Counted from the first letter of the stretch, positions 15,615 through 24,995 are shown. The stretch is 45,296 nt of DNA from Clostridia bacterium (GCA_017625755.1 JAGAKG010000054.1:1-45296), one strand, 5' to 3'. Numbers and translations: made by a program. Notes: a model not told the origin generated them from the letters alone.

Positions 15615-15788
15615 AAACAAGCTACTCCCGTAAAATATATAATTAATATCCGAAAATACTCATACCATTATATACTTAATTTTTGAACAGACTATAAACA
15701 AACCGAGCTTTTTGAAAAATATATAAAGATTAAAGTGGGATTTTTTGCAAGCCGGGACACTCGCGCGGTAAAATAAATAAAAATACAG

Positions 15789-15817
15789 TTGACTTTGTCG
15801 CCGATATATGTTATACT
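15789..15817 (+). promoter_or_regulatory. Promoter of the 95-residue conserved protein
   Basis: TTGACT (15789-15794), 17 bases, TATACT (15812-15817). Transcription would begin about 38 bases before the start codon at 15862. Confidence 0.75.
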
Positions 15818-15861
15818 ATAAAATAATATGTAATATTACATTAGGAATGGGAGGGAAGCTA

Positions 15862-16149
15862 ATGGCAGCAGAGAAAGCCACCGTCGGCGGAAAGTACCTT
15901 GAATATAAGGGCAAGCCGCTCGTACGCGAAGGAGACACTATTTGCTACGGCGATATGACCGACAAATATATTCTTGTCCTTGAGATAATGTCATACAAAG
16001 ATACAAACGGAGTTCAGGTGCCCGACGATATCTTTATTCAGGTTATAAATCCTAAAAATTCATCGGATATCAAAAATCAGGGTTCAAAGAAGGGACTTTA
16101 CGATGCAATGGGAATCGGACTTGTATGGCTGGAAAGAGCATTGATGTGA
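15862..16149 (+). CDS. Small conserved clostridial protein of unknown function
   Basis: 95 residues from ATG 15862, which has GGGAGGGAAGCTA in front; an upstream in-frame ATG at 15808 overlaps the promoter and is rejected. The sequence (GGKYLEYKGKPLVREGDTIC, YGDMTDKYILVLEIMS, and QGSKKGLYDAMGIGLVWLERAL at the end) matches, from memory, a small family common in Clostridia and annotated only as hypothetical. It looks like a single compact alpha/beta domain with no membrane segment and one cysteine. It has its own promoter and probable terminator, so it is a monocistronic gene. Confidence 0.8.
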   Translation: MAAEKATVGGKYLEYKGKPLVREGDTICYGDMTDKYILVLEIMSYKDTNGVQVPDDIFIQVINPKNSSDIKNQGSKKGLYDAMGIGLVWLERALM

Positions 16150-16167
16150 GCGGTTTATATGAGTAGT

Positions 16168-16203
16168 TGGGGTTGTTGCAGGCTTGCGACAGCCCCAGTC
16201 GCT
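16168..16203 (+). terminator. Probable terminator
   Basis: TGGGGTTGTTGC and GCGACAGCCCCA pair over 12 positions (two G-U) around a six-base loop AGGCTT. The following GTCGCTTTGTT is a poor T-run, so termination may be partial. Confidence 0.5.
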
Positions 16204-16287
16204 TTGTTAAAAATCAATAGATATGTTATCCGACGCGTATCAAATAAGTGCAAATCGCAGAAATCTTTTGAAATTTCAGAAAAAGGA

Positions 16288-16316
16288 TTGACTTTAGCGC
16301 TTTATTGTGCTATCAT
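16288..16316 (+). promoter_or_regulatory. Promoter of the histidine operon
   Basis: TTGACT (16288-16293), 17 bases, TATCAT (16311-16316), about 45 bases ahead of the first gene. An inverted repeat is centred on the -10 box. Confidence 0.82.
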
Positions 16317-16326
16317 ACTAAAGCGC
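16297..16326. promoter_or_regulatory. Inverted repeat over the his promoter, probable HisR operator
   Basis: GCGCTTTA (16297-16304), 14 bases, TAAAGCGC (16319-16326): a perfect 8-bp inverted repeat lying between the -35 and +1 and enclosing the -10 box. The first gene of the operon encodes a TrpR-like protein, so this is the natural candidate for its binding site. Confidence 0.65.
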
Positions 16327-16368
16327 AATACAGTAAAGAATAGATGAAAAATATTTGGAGGTATCGCA

Positions 16369-16662
16369 ATGGATTTTCACGAGAACGAGAGCTTTAAGCT
16401 TTTGGTTAAGGCATTGCTCGCAATAGAGGACGAAAAGGAGTGTGCCGATTTCCTTGAGGATATTATGACGCGCAAGGAAATGATGGATATTGCCCAGAGA
16501 TTGCTTGTGGCTAAAAAGCTTTCGGAGCAGGTTGTATATAACAAAATAGTTGACGAAACGGGCGCGAGTACCGCGACCATCAGCCGCGTAAACAGATGCT
16601 ATAATTACGGCACGGGCGGCTACGCAAAAATTCTTAACAAGATAAAAGAGGAAACGAAATGA
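16369..16662 (+). CDS. hisR: TrpR/YerC-family regulator, probable histidine repressor
   Basis: 97 residues, all helical, of the TrpR-like YerC/YecD family. The helix-turn-helix is MDIAQRLLVAKKLSEQ... with recognition segment TGASTATISRVNRCYNYGTGGY (about 64-85, the family signature). Comparative genomics has proposed TrpR-family HisR proteins as repressors of histidine genes in Firmicutes, and here the gene is the first in a complete his operon with an inverted repeat on the promoter. The function is therefore inferred from family plus context. TTTGGAGGT precedes the ATG. Its stop overlaps the hisZ start by four bases (ATGA). Confidence 0.85.
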   Translation: MDFHENESFKLLVKALLAIEDEKECADFLEDIMTRKEMMDIAQRLLVAKKLSEQVVYNKIVDETGASTATISRVNRCYNYGTGGYAKILNKIKEETK

Positions 16663-17786
16663 GTGTGTCTTTTACTGCTTTGAAAAACGATGAGAAGGCG
16701 GTATTCAGTCTGCGTGAGCTTTACAGCAGGTACGGCTATGTGAGGCACAAGGTCAGTAAGTTCGAGGAATACGACCTTTACGCAAGGAACAAGAGCTTTC
16801 TTATAAGTGAAAATATACTGACATTTACCGACACCGACGGACGCCTTATGGCGCTCAAGCCCGATGTTACGCTGTCGATAATAAAGAACATAGGCAATGA
16901 CGACACGCAGACGCACAAGCTCTATTACAACGAGAATGTCTACCGTACCTCGGCAGGCGCCGACGGTTTTAGGGAGATAATGCAGACGGGACTTGAGTGC
17001 GTGGGAAGGATAGACCTTTGTGCCGTTTGTGAGGTCATAACACTTGCCAAAAAGAGCCTTGAGCTGATAAGCGAGAACAGTATTCTCGATATATCGCATA
17101 TGGGATTTGTCGCGGGGCTTATGGAGAATATCGGAATAGAGGGCATCGACGCCGACTCGCTTTTGGACTTTATCGAGCATAAAAATCTGTCTGCTATAAA
17201 GGCGTTTTGCGCGGAGCGCGCGATATCCGAGGCTGACGCGAGGGCAATATGCGACATCACGGCGCTTTACGCGCCTATGGGAGAGGCTCTCGAGGCGGTC
17301 AGGGATATAGTCCGCGGAAAGAAAATGAAGGCGGCGTATGACGAGCTTTGCGGAATATACGGAGTTTTGTCCGCCTGCGGAAACGCTGACGGAATATATG
17401 TCGATTTCTCTACGGTCAACGATATGAATTACTATAACGGAGTGACCTTCAAGGGATTTGTCAGAGGTATTCCCGACGGAATACTTTCGGGCGGAAGCTA
17501 CGACAGCCTTATGAAGAAGATGGGTAAGCGCGCGGGAGCTATCGGCTTTGCCGTTTATCTCGATATGCTTGAAAGGCTTGATTTTGAGAGTGAGAAATAC
17601 GATGTCGACACCCTTCTGCTCTATGAGAGCGGCTCGGATATGGCTCAGGTCGCAAGAGCGGCAGAGAGTCTGAGAGGTGAGGGCAGGACTGTCAGATGTG
17701 AGCTTTGCGCGCCTAACGGCATAAGATACAGACAGCTTTTGAAATTTTCCGAGGGGGGAGTGAGTGTCCTTGAAACAAATGATTAA
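16659..17786 (+). CDS. hisZ: ATP phosphoribosyltransferase regulatory subunit
   Basis: 375 residues with the class II aminoacyl-tRNA-synthetase-like fold of HisZ. Visible motifs: FLISENILTFTDTDGRLMALKPDVTLSI (motif 2 region, with MALKPD), YYNENVYRTS, QTGLECVG, and VDFSTVNDMNYYNGVTFKGF with GGSYDSLM near the C-terminus. It is shorter than a HisRS and lacks a convincing anticodon-binding domain. It forms a hetero-octamer with the short HisG, giving it catalytic competence and histidine sensitivity. It overlaps hisR by four bases and hisG by 23 bases. Confidence 0.93.
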   Translation: MSVSFTALKNDEKAVFSLRELYSRYGYVRHKVSKFEEYDLYARNKSFLISENILTFTDTDGRLMALKPDVTLSIIKNIGNDDTQTHKLYYNENVYRTSAGADGFREIMQTGLECVGRIDLCAVCEVITLAKKSLELISENSILDISHMGFVAGLMENIGIEGIDADSLLDFIEHKNLSAIKAFCAERAISEADARAICDITALYAPMGEALEAVRDIVRGKKMKAAYDELCGIYGVLSACGNADGIYVDFSTVNDMNYYNGVTFKGFVRGIPDGILSGGSYDSLMKKMGKRAGAIGFAVYLDMLERLDFESEKYDVDTLLLYESGSDMAQVARAAESLRGEGRTVRCELCAPNGIRYRQLLKFSEGGVSVLETND

Positions 17787-18405
17787 TATAGCTCTGCCCA
17801 AGGGAAGGCTTGGAGAGAAGGCATACCGTGTATTTGAGGCGGCGGGATATGAGTGTCCGTCGATACGCGAGGAGAACAGAAAGCTTATATTTGAGAATGA
17901 GGAAAAGGGAATAAGATATTTCTGGGTGAAGCCCTCCGATGTAGTTATCTATGTTGAGAGGGGGGCGGCGGATATAGGTATCGCGGGAAAGGATATAATC
18001 CTTGAATATTCCCCCGATATTTACGAGCTTGCCGACCTCGGAATGGGCAAGTGCCGTATGGCGGTGGCTTGCAAACGCGACTTTTGCGATAATCGCGATA
18101 AGACGCTCCGTGTTGCCACGAAATTCCCGAATATAGCAAAGAAATACTACAATTCGCAGAGCAGGGAGATAGATATAATAAAGCTCAACGGCTCTATTGA
18201 GTTAGCTCCAATTCTTGGACTTTCAGATGTTATCGTTGATATCGTCGAGACGGGAAAGACGCTTTACGAGAATGACCTTGAGCCGAGAGAAACTATCGTT
18301 GATATAAGCGCGAGACTTGTGGCGAACAAGGTGAGCTATAAATTCAAAAATGCCGAGATAACCGCTATGTGTGAGAGGATTTCGGAGCAGATAAAGAAGA
18401 ACTGA
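17764..18405 (+). CDS. hisG: ATP phosphoribosyltransferase, short form, catalytic subunit
   Basis: 213 residues: the short HisG that lacks the C-terminal histidine-binding domain and needs HisZ, which is encoded next to it. Start taken as GTG 17764 because GGGGGGAG lies in front; an ATG five codons in is an alternative. Motifs: INIALPKGRLGEKAYR, ERGAADIGIAGKDIILEY, and the PRPP-binding DVIVDIVETGKTLYEN. It condenses ATP with PRPP, the first committed step of histidine synthesis. The 23-base overlap with hisZ suggests translational coupling that balances the two subunits. Confidence 0.96.
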   Translation: MSLKQMINIALPKGRLGEKAYRVFEAAGYECPSIREENRKLIFENEEKGIRYFWVKPSDVVIYVERGAADIGIAGKDIILEYSPDIYELADLGMGKCRMAVACKRDFCDNRDKTLRVATKFPNIAKKYYNSQSREIDIIKLNGSIELAPILGLSDVIVDIVETGKTLYENDLEPRETIVDISARLVANKVSYKFKNAEITAMCERISEQIKKN

Positions 18406-18415
18406 GGAGATTGTT

Positions 18416-19705
18416 ATGATAAAGATATATAAATACGGCGAGGTGTCCGACGACGAGATATTCAGCCGTGTGGTTCCCGAGGTCGATGTTACGGCTATCG
18501 TTGCCGATATTATCGCCAATGTCAGGGAGCGCGGCGACGGCGCGGTGCTTGAATACTGCGAGAGGTTTGACAGAGCTAAGCTCTCCTCGCTTGAGGTGAG
18601 CGAGGCTGAGTTCGACGAGGCTTACGCGGCGGTCGATGAGGAATTCAAGGAGATAATGAAGAAGGCGGCTAAAAATATATACGCCTTCCACGAGAAGCAG
18701 GTGAGAAACAGCTTCGTGATAAACGGCGACGACGGAATCGTTATGGGTCAGAAGGTAATGCCTATCGAAAAGGTAGGACTTTATGTGCCAGGCGGTACGG
18801 CGGCATACCCCTCGTCGGTGCTTATGAACTGTATACCCGCAAAGATAGCGGGCTGCTCCGAGATAGTTATGGTAACCCCTCCGTCAGCGGACGGAAAGGT
18901 AAATCCCGTAATACTCGCGGCGGCGAGAATCGCGGGTGTTGACAGAGTATTCAAGGTTGGCGGCGCTCAAGCGGTGGCGGCTCTGGCTTACGGAACCGAG
19001 AGCGTTCCGAAGGTCGACAAGATAGTGGGCCCAGGGAACGCATTCGTTGCCGAGGCGAAGCGACAGGTGTTCGGTATGGTCGCTATTGATATGATAGCGG
19101 GGCCGAGCGAGATAATGGTGGTGGCTGACGGCAGTTGTGACGCAGATGTCGTGGCGACAGACCTTCTCTCTCAGGCAGAGCACGACAGACTTGCGAGCGC
19201 GGTGCTCGTCACAGACAGTGAGGAGCTTGCGGCGGCGGTCAGCGAGTCGCTTGAGAGGATAATTCCCACACTTTCGAGAAGTGAGATAGCGAGAGCGTCT
19301 ATCGACAACAACGGAAAGATAATAATTGCCGAGAATCTCGACCTTGCTATCGAGGTGGCTAACAGAATAGCGCCCGAGCATCTCGAGATATGTGTCGACA
19401 ACCCATTTGATTATCTCGGAAAGATACGCAACGCGGGTTCGATATTTATGGGCAAGAGCTGTCCCGAGGCGCTCGGAGATTACTTTGCGGGTCCTAACCA
19501 CACGCTTCCCACGAGCGGTACAGCGAGATTTTCAAGTCCATTGTCTGTTGACGATTTTGTGAAGAAGTCTCAGTTTACTTATTACACCCCCGAAGCCCTC
19601 GCGAAGGTATGCGACGATGTTGCGTATTTCGCTAAGAAAGAGGGACTTACCGCTCACGCGGCAAGCGCGGTCGTGCGCTCGGAAAAGCAGAAATCCGACA
19701 AATAG
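18416..19705 (+). CDS. hisD: Histidinol dehydrogenase
   Basis: 429 residues, the usual length. Signature stretches are intact: YVPGGTAAYPSSVLMN, GGAQAVAALAYGTESVP, DKIVGPGNAFVAEAKRQVFG, DMIAGPSEIMVVAD, DLLSQAEHD (zinc ligands Gln and His) and AGPNHTLPTSGTARFSS with the C-terminal zinc-binding histidine. It oxidises L-histidinol in two NAD-dependent steps to L-histidine, the last step of the pathway. GAGGAGATTGTT lies before the ATG, ten bases after hisG. Confidence 0.98.
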   Translation: MIKIYKYGEVSDDEIFSRVVPEVDVTAIVADIIANVRERGDGAVLEYCERFDRAKLSSLEVSEAEFDEAYAAVDEEFKEIMKKAAKNIYAFHEKQVRNSFVINGDDGIVMGQKVMPIEKVGLYVPGGTAAYPSSVLMNCIPAKIAGCSEIVMVTPPSADGKVNPVILAAARIAGVDRVFKVGGAQAVAALAYGTESVPKVDKIVGPGNAFVAEAKRQVFGMVAIDMIAGPSEIMVVADGSCDADVVATDLLSQAEHDRLASAVLVTDSEELAAAVSESLERIIPTLSRSEIARASIDNNGKIIIAENLDLAIEVANRIAPEHLEICVDNPFDYLGKIRNAGSIFMGKSCPEALGDYFAGPNHTLPTSGTARFSSPLSVDDFVKKSQFTYYTPEALAKVCDDVAYFAKKEGLTAHAASAVVRSEKQKSDK

Positions 19706-19717
19706 AGAGGTAGCGTG

Positions 19718-20782
19718 ATGAGTCGATTTCTTAATGACAGATACTTATCTCTCAAAGAGTATGTTCCAGGTGAGCAGCCGAGGGATATGAAATATGTGAA
19801 GCTTAACACTAACGAGTCGCCCTTTCCGCCCTCTGAGGGGGTAGTTGACGCGATAAACGCAGATAGTGTAAGACTTCTCAAGCTCTATCCCGACCCCGAT
19901 TGCTCGGAGCTCAGAGAGAAGATTGCGGGGCTTTTCGGATACGGCAAGGAGAATGTTTTCGTTGCAAACGGCTCCGACGATATCCTTAACTTCTCGTTTA
20001 TGGCATTCTGCGGAGCGGATAGCCATTCGGTGGTATTCCCCGAGATAAGCTACGGATTTTACAAGGTTTATGCCGATCTTTACGGCGTTGATTACACAGA
20101 GATACCTCTGGCTCAGGATTTTTCGGTAGATCCCGAGGATTATATCGGTATCGGCAAGAATATAGTTATAGCCAATCCGAACGCCCCCACGGGACTCGCT
20201 CTTGACAGAGCGACGGTCGAGAGGATAGTCGCCTCGAACCCCGACAATCTCGTGCTTGTTGACGAGGCGTATGTCGATTTCGGAGCCGAGAGCTGTGTCG
20301 GACTTGTGGGCAAGTACGACAACCTGCTCGTCGTCAGAACCTTTTCAAAGTCATATTCTCTGGCGGGCGCGAGACTTGGCTTTGCCATAGGCTCAGAGGG
20401 ACTTATAGCAGACCTTAATAAGATAAAGTTTTCAACCAATCCCTATAATATAAACAGGCTCTCGATGATTGCGGGTTGCCGCGCCATTGAGGACAATATG
20501 TATTATATGAACAACTGCAAGATCATCGCGCGCACTCGCAGGAGAGTGACTGAGGAGCTGAGAAATATCGGCTTTGAGGTGCTTGATTCCAAGACGAATT
20601 TTATCTTCGCGCGCACCCCCGAGATGGGCGGTGAGGAGCTTTATGCGGAGCTGAAAAAGAGAGGTGTTCTCGTAAGACACTTCGCGCGTGAGAGTATTAA
20701 GGATTTCAACCGCATAACGATAGGAACCGACGACGAAATGAATGTATTTCTCAGAGCGGTGAAGGAAATTCTCGGAAAGTGA
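19718..20782 (+). CDS. hisC: Histidinol-phosphate aminotransferase
   Basis: 354 residues from ATG 19718 (a GTG one codon earlier is possible). A fold-type I PLP enzyme: KLNTNESPFPPS at the N-terminus, NGSDDILNF, NPNAPTG, DEAYVDF and the PLP-binding lysine in RTFSKSYSLAGARLG, followed by the carboxylate-binding arginine near the C-terminus (NRITIGTDDEM). It converts imidazole acetol phosphate and glutamate to histidinol phosphate and 2-oxoglutarate. Confidence 0.97.
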   Translation: MSRFLNDRYLSLKEYVPGEQPRDMKYVKLNTNESPFPPSEGVVDAINADSVRLLKLYPDPDCSELREKIAGLFGYGKENVFVANGSDDILNFSFMAFCGADSHSVVFPEISYGFYKVYADLYGVDYTEIPLAQDFSVDPEDYIGIGKNIVIANPNAPTGLALDRATVERIVASNPDNLVLVDEAYVDFGAESCVGLVGKYDNLLVVRTFSKSYSLAGARLGFAIGSEGLIADLNKIKFSTNPYNINRLSMIAGCRAIEDNMYYMNNCKIIARTRRRVTEELRNIGFEVLDSKTNFIFARTPEMGGEELYAELKKRGVLVRHFARESIKDFNRITIGTDDEMNVFLRAVKEILGK

Positions 20783-20812
20783 TTTTCTTGGTTTGAAAGA
20801 AAGGAAGATGTT

Positions 20813-21403
20813 ATGAGAAAAAGTGAAATAGTCAGAAGGACGGGTGAGACCGATATAAAGCTCTCTCTCTCTCTCGACGGAGAGGGAAGGAGCAATATAA
20901 AGAGCGGCTGTGGCTTTATTGACCATATGCTCACTCTCTTTGCAAAGCACGCGCGCTATGACCTTGAGGTTGAGTGCGTAGGCGACACCTATGTTGATTA
21001 CCACCACAGCGTTGAGGATATCGGAATATGTCTCGGACGCGCACTCTCCGAGGCGCTTGGAGAGTGTGCGGGCATCGCGAGATACGGAGATATCATTCTC
21101 CCGATGGACGAGGCGCTTATCATGTGCGCGGTCGATATCTGCGGACGCGATACCCTCGTGGCAAGACTTGATATCCCCGCGCAGAAGGTTGGCGATTTTG
21201 ATACAGAGCTTGTCGAGGAATTTCTCGCGGCTTTCGTGAGAAGCGCGAAGATAAGCCTGCATATAAGACAGCTCGAGGGCAGAAACTCTCACCACATAAT
21301 CGAGGGCGTATTCAAGGCACTCGGAAGAACGCTCGCCAAGGCAACCGCCATTGACAGCGCGAGAGCGGGAGAGATTCCATCAACGAAGGGTACGATAGTA
21401 TGA
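20813..21403 (+). CDS. hisB: Imidazoleglycerol-phosphate dehydratase
   Basis: 196 residues, the monofunctional dehydratase without the phosphatase half found in enterobacteria. Manganese-binding motifs: GFIDHMLTLFAKHARYD with its His, VDYHHSVEDIGICLGRAL, the second half-motif GRNSHHIIEGVFKALGRTL, and the C-terminal EIPSTKG. The separate phosphatase step is covered by hisJ at the end of the operon. A GAAAGGAAG site precedes the ATG. The stop overlaps the hisH start (ATGA). Confidence 0.97.
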   Translation: MRKSEIVRRTGETDIKLSLSLDGEGRSNIKSGCGFIDHMLTLFAKHARYDLEVECVGDTYVDYHHSVEDIGICLGRALSEALGECAGIARYGDIILPMDEALIMCAVDICGRDTLVARLDIPAQKVGDFDTELVEEFLAAFVRSAKISLHIRQLEGRNSHHIIEGVFKALGRTLAKATAIDSARAGEIPSTKGTIV

Positions 21404-22011
21404 TAGCGATTATAGATTACGGCGTTGGAAATCTTTTCTCGCTCGCAAGCTCGTTTGCCTATATTGGAAAGGAAGCGAAGCTCACCTCGGATATCGGGGA
21501 AATAAGAGCGGCGGACAGAATAATTCTCCCAGGGGTTGGGGCGTTTGAGGACGCGGCGAGAAAGCTCTCGGAGAGCGGACTTGATAAGATAGTTGTTGAG
21601 GAAGCGAGAGCGGGAAAGCCACTGCTTGGAATTTGCCTTGGTATGCAGATGCTCTTTGAGAGGAGCTATGAGTACGGAGAGCATAAGGGACTCGGACTTA
21701 TCGGGGGGTCTGTAAGACCTATGAAGGGAGTCGTTCCGGACGAGCTTAAAATTCCGCAGATAGGCTGGAATTCGCTCAGCTTCAAGGGAAAGAAGAACGA
21801 GCTTTTCAAGTATATCAAGGAGGGCGATTTCGTGTATTTCGTCCATTCCTATTACGGAGCGGACTGCGACGAATCGATTATCGCGACGACAGAGTACGGC
21901 GCTGAGATAACGGCGGCGGTGGCGTCGGGGAATGTTTACGGAACGCAGTTTCACCCCGAAAAGAGCGGAGAGGTGGGACTCTCTATTCTCCGCGCCTTCT
22001 GTGAGATATAA
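21400..22011 (+). CDS. hisH: Imidazole glycerol phosphate synthase, glutaminase subunit
   Basis: 203 residues of the class I glutamine amidotransferase fold. IDYGVGNLFSLASSF at the N-terminus, the oxyanion loop LPGVGAF, the nucleophile in GICLGMQMLFE, and His/Glu of the triad in GTQFHPEKSG. It feeds ammonia through HisF. It overlaps hisB by four bases. Production of HisH and HisF from one operon separated by hisA is the common order. Confidence 0.97.
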   Translation: MIAIIDYGVGNLFSLASSFAYIGKEAKLTSDIGEIRAADRIILPGVGAFEDAARKLSESGLDKIVVEEARAGKPLLGICLGMQMLFERSYEYGEHKGLGLIGGSVRPMKGVVPDELKIPQIGWNSLSFKGKKNELFKYIKEGDFVYFVHSYYGADCDESIIATTEYGAEITAAVASGNVYGTQFHPEKSGEVGLSILRAFCEI

Positions 22012-22026
22012 ATTCGGAGGATACAG

Positions 22027-22752
22027 ATGAAATTATTTCCTGCAATAGATTTGATAGGCGGCAAGGCGGTGCGTCTTGTTAAGGGCGATTACGCGCAGGT
22101 CACGGTTTACAGCGACTCGCCCGTCGATGTGGCGCGAGGCTTTGAGGCGTGCGGCGCGGAGTATCTGCATGTCGTAGACCTTGAGGGGGCGCGTGACGGC
22201 TCGCTCGCAAATCTTGACACGATAAAAGAGATTATTGAAAATACAGGGCTTTTCGTTGAGGTCGGCGGCGGTATACGCTCGCTCGAAACGGTTCGCAGAT
22301 ATGTCGAGGCGGGAGCGAAGCGTGTTATCATAGGTACGGCGGCGGTCACGGACCCTGAATTTCTCGCGGCTGCGGTTGCCGAATACGGCGAAAAAATAGC
22401 CGTTGGCGTCGACATCAAAGACGGAATGGTGGCAATCAAGGGCTGGACAGAGACCTCTGCGCTGAGTTGCTTTGATTTTTGTGAGAAGCTCTCGGCAATG
22501 GGTGTGAGGACGGTAATCTGTACCGACATTTCAAAGGACGGACTGCTCGCGGGAACTAATCTCGAGCTTTACGCCGAGATGTCGAAGCGGTTCAGTATGG
22601 ATATAACCGCGTCGGGCGGAGTTACGACGCTTGACGATATCAGAAGGCTCGCGGAGATGAATATGTACGGAGCTATACTCGGAAAGGCGATATATGCGGG
22701 CAGAATAGACCTCGCAGAGGCGCTTGCCGTGGCAAGGGGGGCAGAGATATGA
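22027..22752 (+). CDS. hisA: ProFAR isomerase (phosphoribosylformimino-AICAR-P isomerase)
   Basis: 241 residues, a (beta/alpha)8 barrel with the two-fold phosphate-binding pattern. Catalytic Asp8 in FPAIDLIGGKAVRLVKGDY and the second aspartate in VGVDIKDGMV; phosphate loops GGGIRS and ASGGVT. It opens the ribose ring in an Amadori rearrangement. TCGGAGGATACAG precedes the ATG. Its stop overlaps the hisF start by four bases. Confidence 0.97.
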   Translation: MKLFPAIDLIGGKAVRLVKGDYAQVTVYSDSPVDVARGFEACGAEYLHVVDLEGARDGSLANLDTIKEIIENTGLFVEVGGGIRSLETVRRYVEAGAKRVIIGTAAVTDPEFLAAAVAEYGEKIAVGVDIKDGMVAIKGWTETSALSCFDFCEKLSAMGVRTVICTDISKDGLLAGTNLELYAEMSKRFSMDITASGGVTTLDDIRRLAEMNMYGAILGKAIYAGRIDLAEALAVARGAEI

Positions 22753-23507
22753 TAACGAAAAGAATAATCCCCTGTCTTGATGTGCGCGACGGGCGCGTGG
22801 TTAAGGGTGTTAATTTTGGCGGACTTGCCGATGTTTCCTCGCCAGTGAGCCTTGCGAAGTATTATAGCGACAACGGCGCAGACGAGCTTGTGTTTTACGA
22901 TATCACGGCTTCTTTTGAGGGCAGACAGCTCTTTACCGATATTCTGCGCGAGGTGGCGGGCACGATATTCATTCCTCTCACCGTGGGCGGCGGAATAAAT
23001 ACGGTCGATGATTTTGACAGAGTTCTCAAATGCGGGGCTGACAAGGTCAGCGTCAATTCGGGCGCGATACGCAACCCCTCGCTTATATACGAGGCGGCGA
23101 GAAAGTACGGCGACCAATGCGTGGTTCTCTCTGTTGACGCAAAGAGAGTCGACGGTGGATTCCGCGTGTTTGCCAAGGGTGGACGCGAGGATACGGAAAT
23201 GGACGCTATTGAGTGGATAAAGAGAGGCGTGGCTTCGGGCGCGGGCGAGATAGTGCTTAACAGTATCGACACCGACGGAGTGAAGCAGGGCTTTGACCTT
23301 GAAATGCTCGACGCGGTATGTAATGCGGTGAATGTTCCTGTTATTGCCTCGGGCGGAGCGGGCTCCAAGGAGGATTTCGTTACCCTCTTTAACGCGATTC
23401 CCAAGGTCGACGCAGGTCTTGCGGCTTCTATATTCCATTTTGGAGAGGTCGAGATAAAGGATTTGAAGAATACGCTTATAGCGAACGGAATAAATGTCAG
23501 AAGATAA
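22749..23507 (+). CDS. hisF: Imidazole glycerol phosphate synthase, cyclase subunit
   Basis: 252 residues, a (beta/alpha)8 barrel. Catalytic Asp11 in [19 protein letters not shown] and the second aspartate in [14 protein letters not shown]; phosphate loops GGGINT and ASGGAGS. With HisH it makes imidazole glycerol phosphate and AICAR, the latter returning to purine synthesis. Starts in a four-base overlap with hisA. Confidence 0.97.
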   Translation: MITKRIIPCLDVRDGRVVKGVNFGGLADVSSPVSLAKYYSDNGADELVFYDITASFEGRQLFTDILREVAGTIFIPLTVGGGINTVDDFDRVLKCGADKVSVNSGAIRNPSLIYEAARKYGDQCVVLSVDAKRVDGGFRVFAKGGREDTEMDAIEWIKRGVASGAGEIVLNSIDTDGVKQGFDLEMLDAVCNAVNVPVIASGGAGSKEDFVTLFNAIPKVDAGLAASIFHFGEVEIKDLKNTLIANGINVRR

Positions 23508-23535
23508 TAAGACAAGTAAAGGAAGAAGGATTATT

Positions 23536-24186
23536 ATGATAAATATTGACGAGCTTAAATTTGACGAAAAGGGGCTTATCCCCGCGGTCGTTGTCGATGT
23601 TGATTCGAGAAAGGTGCTCACGGTTGCTTATATGAATCGCGAGAGCCTCGAGATAAGCATAAAAGAGGAGATGACCTGCTTCTGGTCGCGCTCGCGTCAG
23701 GAGCTTTGGAGAAAGGGGGAGACCTCGGGCAACCGTCAGCATATCGTGAATATTATGACCGATTGCGACCGTGACGCGCTCACAGTTCTTGTCCGCAAGG
23801 ACGGTCCCGCCTGCCATACGGGGGCTGATTCCTGCTTCAACGACTATGTTTTTCAGAGTGATACAATCTCTGATTTCTCGCTTGACGCGCTTATGACGCT
23901 TATTGAAGGCAGAAAGACTGAGAAAAAAGAGGGCTCTTACACAACCTATCTTTTCGAGAAGGGAATTGACAAAATCCTCAAAAAGGTTGGTGAGGAGTGT
24001 ACCGAGGTCATCATAGCGGGCAAGGCAGACGATAAGGCTGAGACGGTATACGAGATATCCGACCTTGTATACCATGTTATGGTGCTTATGATAGAGATGG
24101 GAATATCTCTTGACGATATCAAGCGCGAGCTTGCGTCGCGTCATGTCATAGACCATAAGGTAAAGCAGGAGAAGATGACAAAATGA
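23536..24186 (+). CDS. hisIE: Phosphoribosyl-AMP cyclohydrolase / phosphoribosyl-ATP pyrophosphatase
   Basis: 216 residues from ATG 23536, chosen because GGAAGAAGGA lies before it; the upstream frame overlaps hisF. It is the bifunctional fusion: the HisI cyclohydrolase domain (about 1-110, with [25 protein letters not shown] and the cysteine pair in ACHTGADSC) and the HisE pyrophosphatase domain (about 125-216, with [14 protein letters not shown] and [10 protein letters not shown]). These are steps two and three of the pathway. Its stop overlaps the hisJ start (ATGA). Confidence 0.97.
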   Translation: MINIDELKFDEKGLIPAVVVDVDSRKVLTVAYMNRESLEISIKEEMTCFWSRSRQELWRKGETSGNRQHIVNIMTDCDRDALTVLVRKDGPACHTGADSCFNDYVFQSDTISDFSLDALMTLIEGRKTEKKEGSYTTYLFEKGIDKILKKVGEECTEVIIAGKADDKAETVYEISDLVYHVMVLMIEMGISLDDIKRELASRHVIDHKVKQEKMTK

Positions 24187-24995
24187 TGCCTAGGTGCAAT
24201 CTCCACACGCACACGAAGCTGTGCGACGGAGCGAATACGGCAGAGGAGATGGTTCTCGGCGCGATAGATGTTGGCTGTGAGGCTCTCGGATTTTCGGGGC
24301 ACTCACCGCTTGAGGGCGAGGACTGGTGTATGAGCGAGGCGGATATGGCGGTCTATATCTCTGAGGTGTTAAGGCTTCGAGAGAAGTATCGCGACCGCAT
24401 AGAGATATATCTCGGACTTGAATACGATACATATTCAAGCTGTGATACCTCGCCGTTCGACTATATCATAGGCTCGCTGCATTATGTTAAGAAAAACGGA
24501 GTTATGATACCGGTCGACCTTGATGCCGACCTGCTTGAGTCCGAGATAGAGAAGCATTACGGCGGTGATTTTTACGCCTTTGCGCGCGACTATTACGAGG
24601 GTGTGTCCTCGGTGTATGAGCGTACGGGGTGCGATATAGTAGGGCATTTTGACCTTCTTGCGAAGTTCAACGGCGGTGGTCGCTTTTTTGACGAGCGCTC
24701 GCCTAAATACAGAGAATACGCGCTTGACGCACTTAACGCTCTGCTGTCCGAGGATTTGATATTTGAGATAAACACGGGGGCTATCTCCCGCGGATATCGC
24801 CGAGAGCCCTATCCCGCAGACTTTATTCTCAGGCATATAGCCGAGCGAGGCGGTCGGGTAATGCTAAATAGCGATTCCCACGCCGCAGACACGCTTTTCT
24901 GTTATTTTTCCGAGGCGGTCGAGTACGCGAGGGAGTGCGGTGTGCGTGAGCTTGTCGTTATGAAAAACGGCGAGTTTACATCGGTGAAAATATAA
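24183..24995 (+). CDS. hisJ: Histidinol-phosphatase, PHP family
   Basis: 270 residues of the polymerase-and-histidinol-phosphatase (PHP) superfamily, the type used by Firmicutes in place of HAD-type HisB-N. Metal ligands: [18 protein letters not shown] at the N-terminus, [11 protein letters not shown], the glutamate in [16 protein letters not shown], and the closing [10 protein letters not shown]. It removes phosphate from histidinol phosphate. As the last gene it completes the pathway within one operon. It starts at the ATGA overlap with hisIE; a second ATG follows immediately. Confidence 0.93.
   Translation: MMPRCNLHTHTKLCDGANTAEEMVLGAIDVGCEALGFSGHSPLEGEDWCMSEADMAVYISEVLRLREKYRDRIEIYLGLEYDTYSSCDTSPFDYIIGSLHYVKKNGVMIPVDLDADLLESEIEKHYGGDFYAFARDYYEGVSSVYERTGCDIVGHFDLLAKFNGGGRFFDERSPKYREYALDALNALLSEDLIFEINTGAISRGYRREPYPADFILRHIAERGGRVMLNSDSHAADTLFCYFSEAVEYARECGVRELVVMKNGEFTSVKI

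Noticed and set aside
16150..16368. T-box or histidine leader peptide before the his operon
   Set aside because: No run of histidine codons and no T-box motif; the gap holds a hairpin, a promoter and an inverted repeat.
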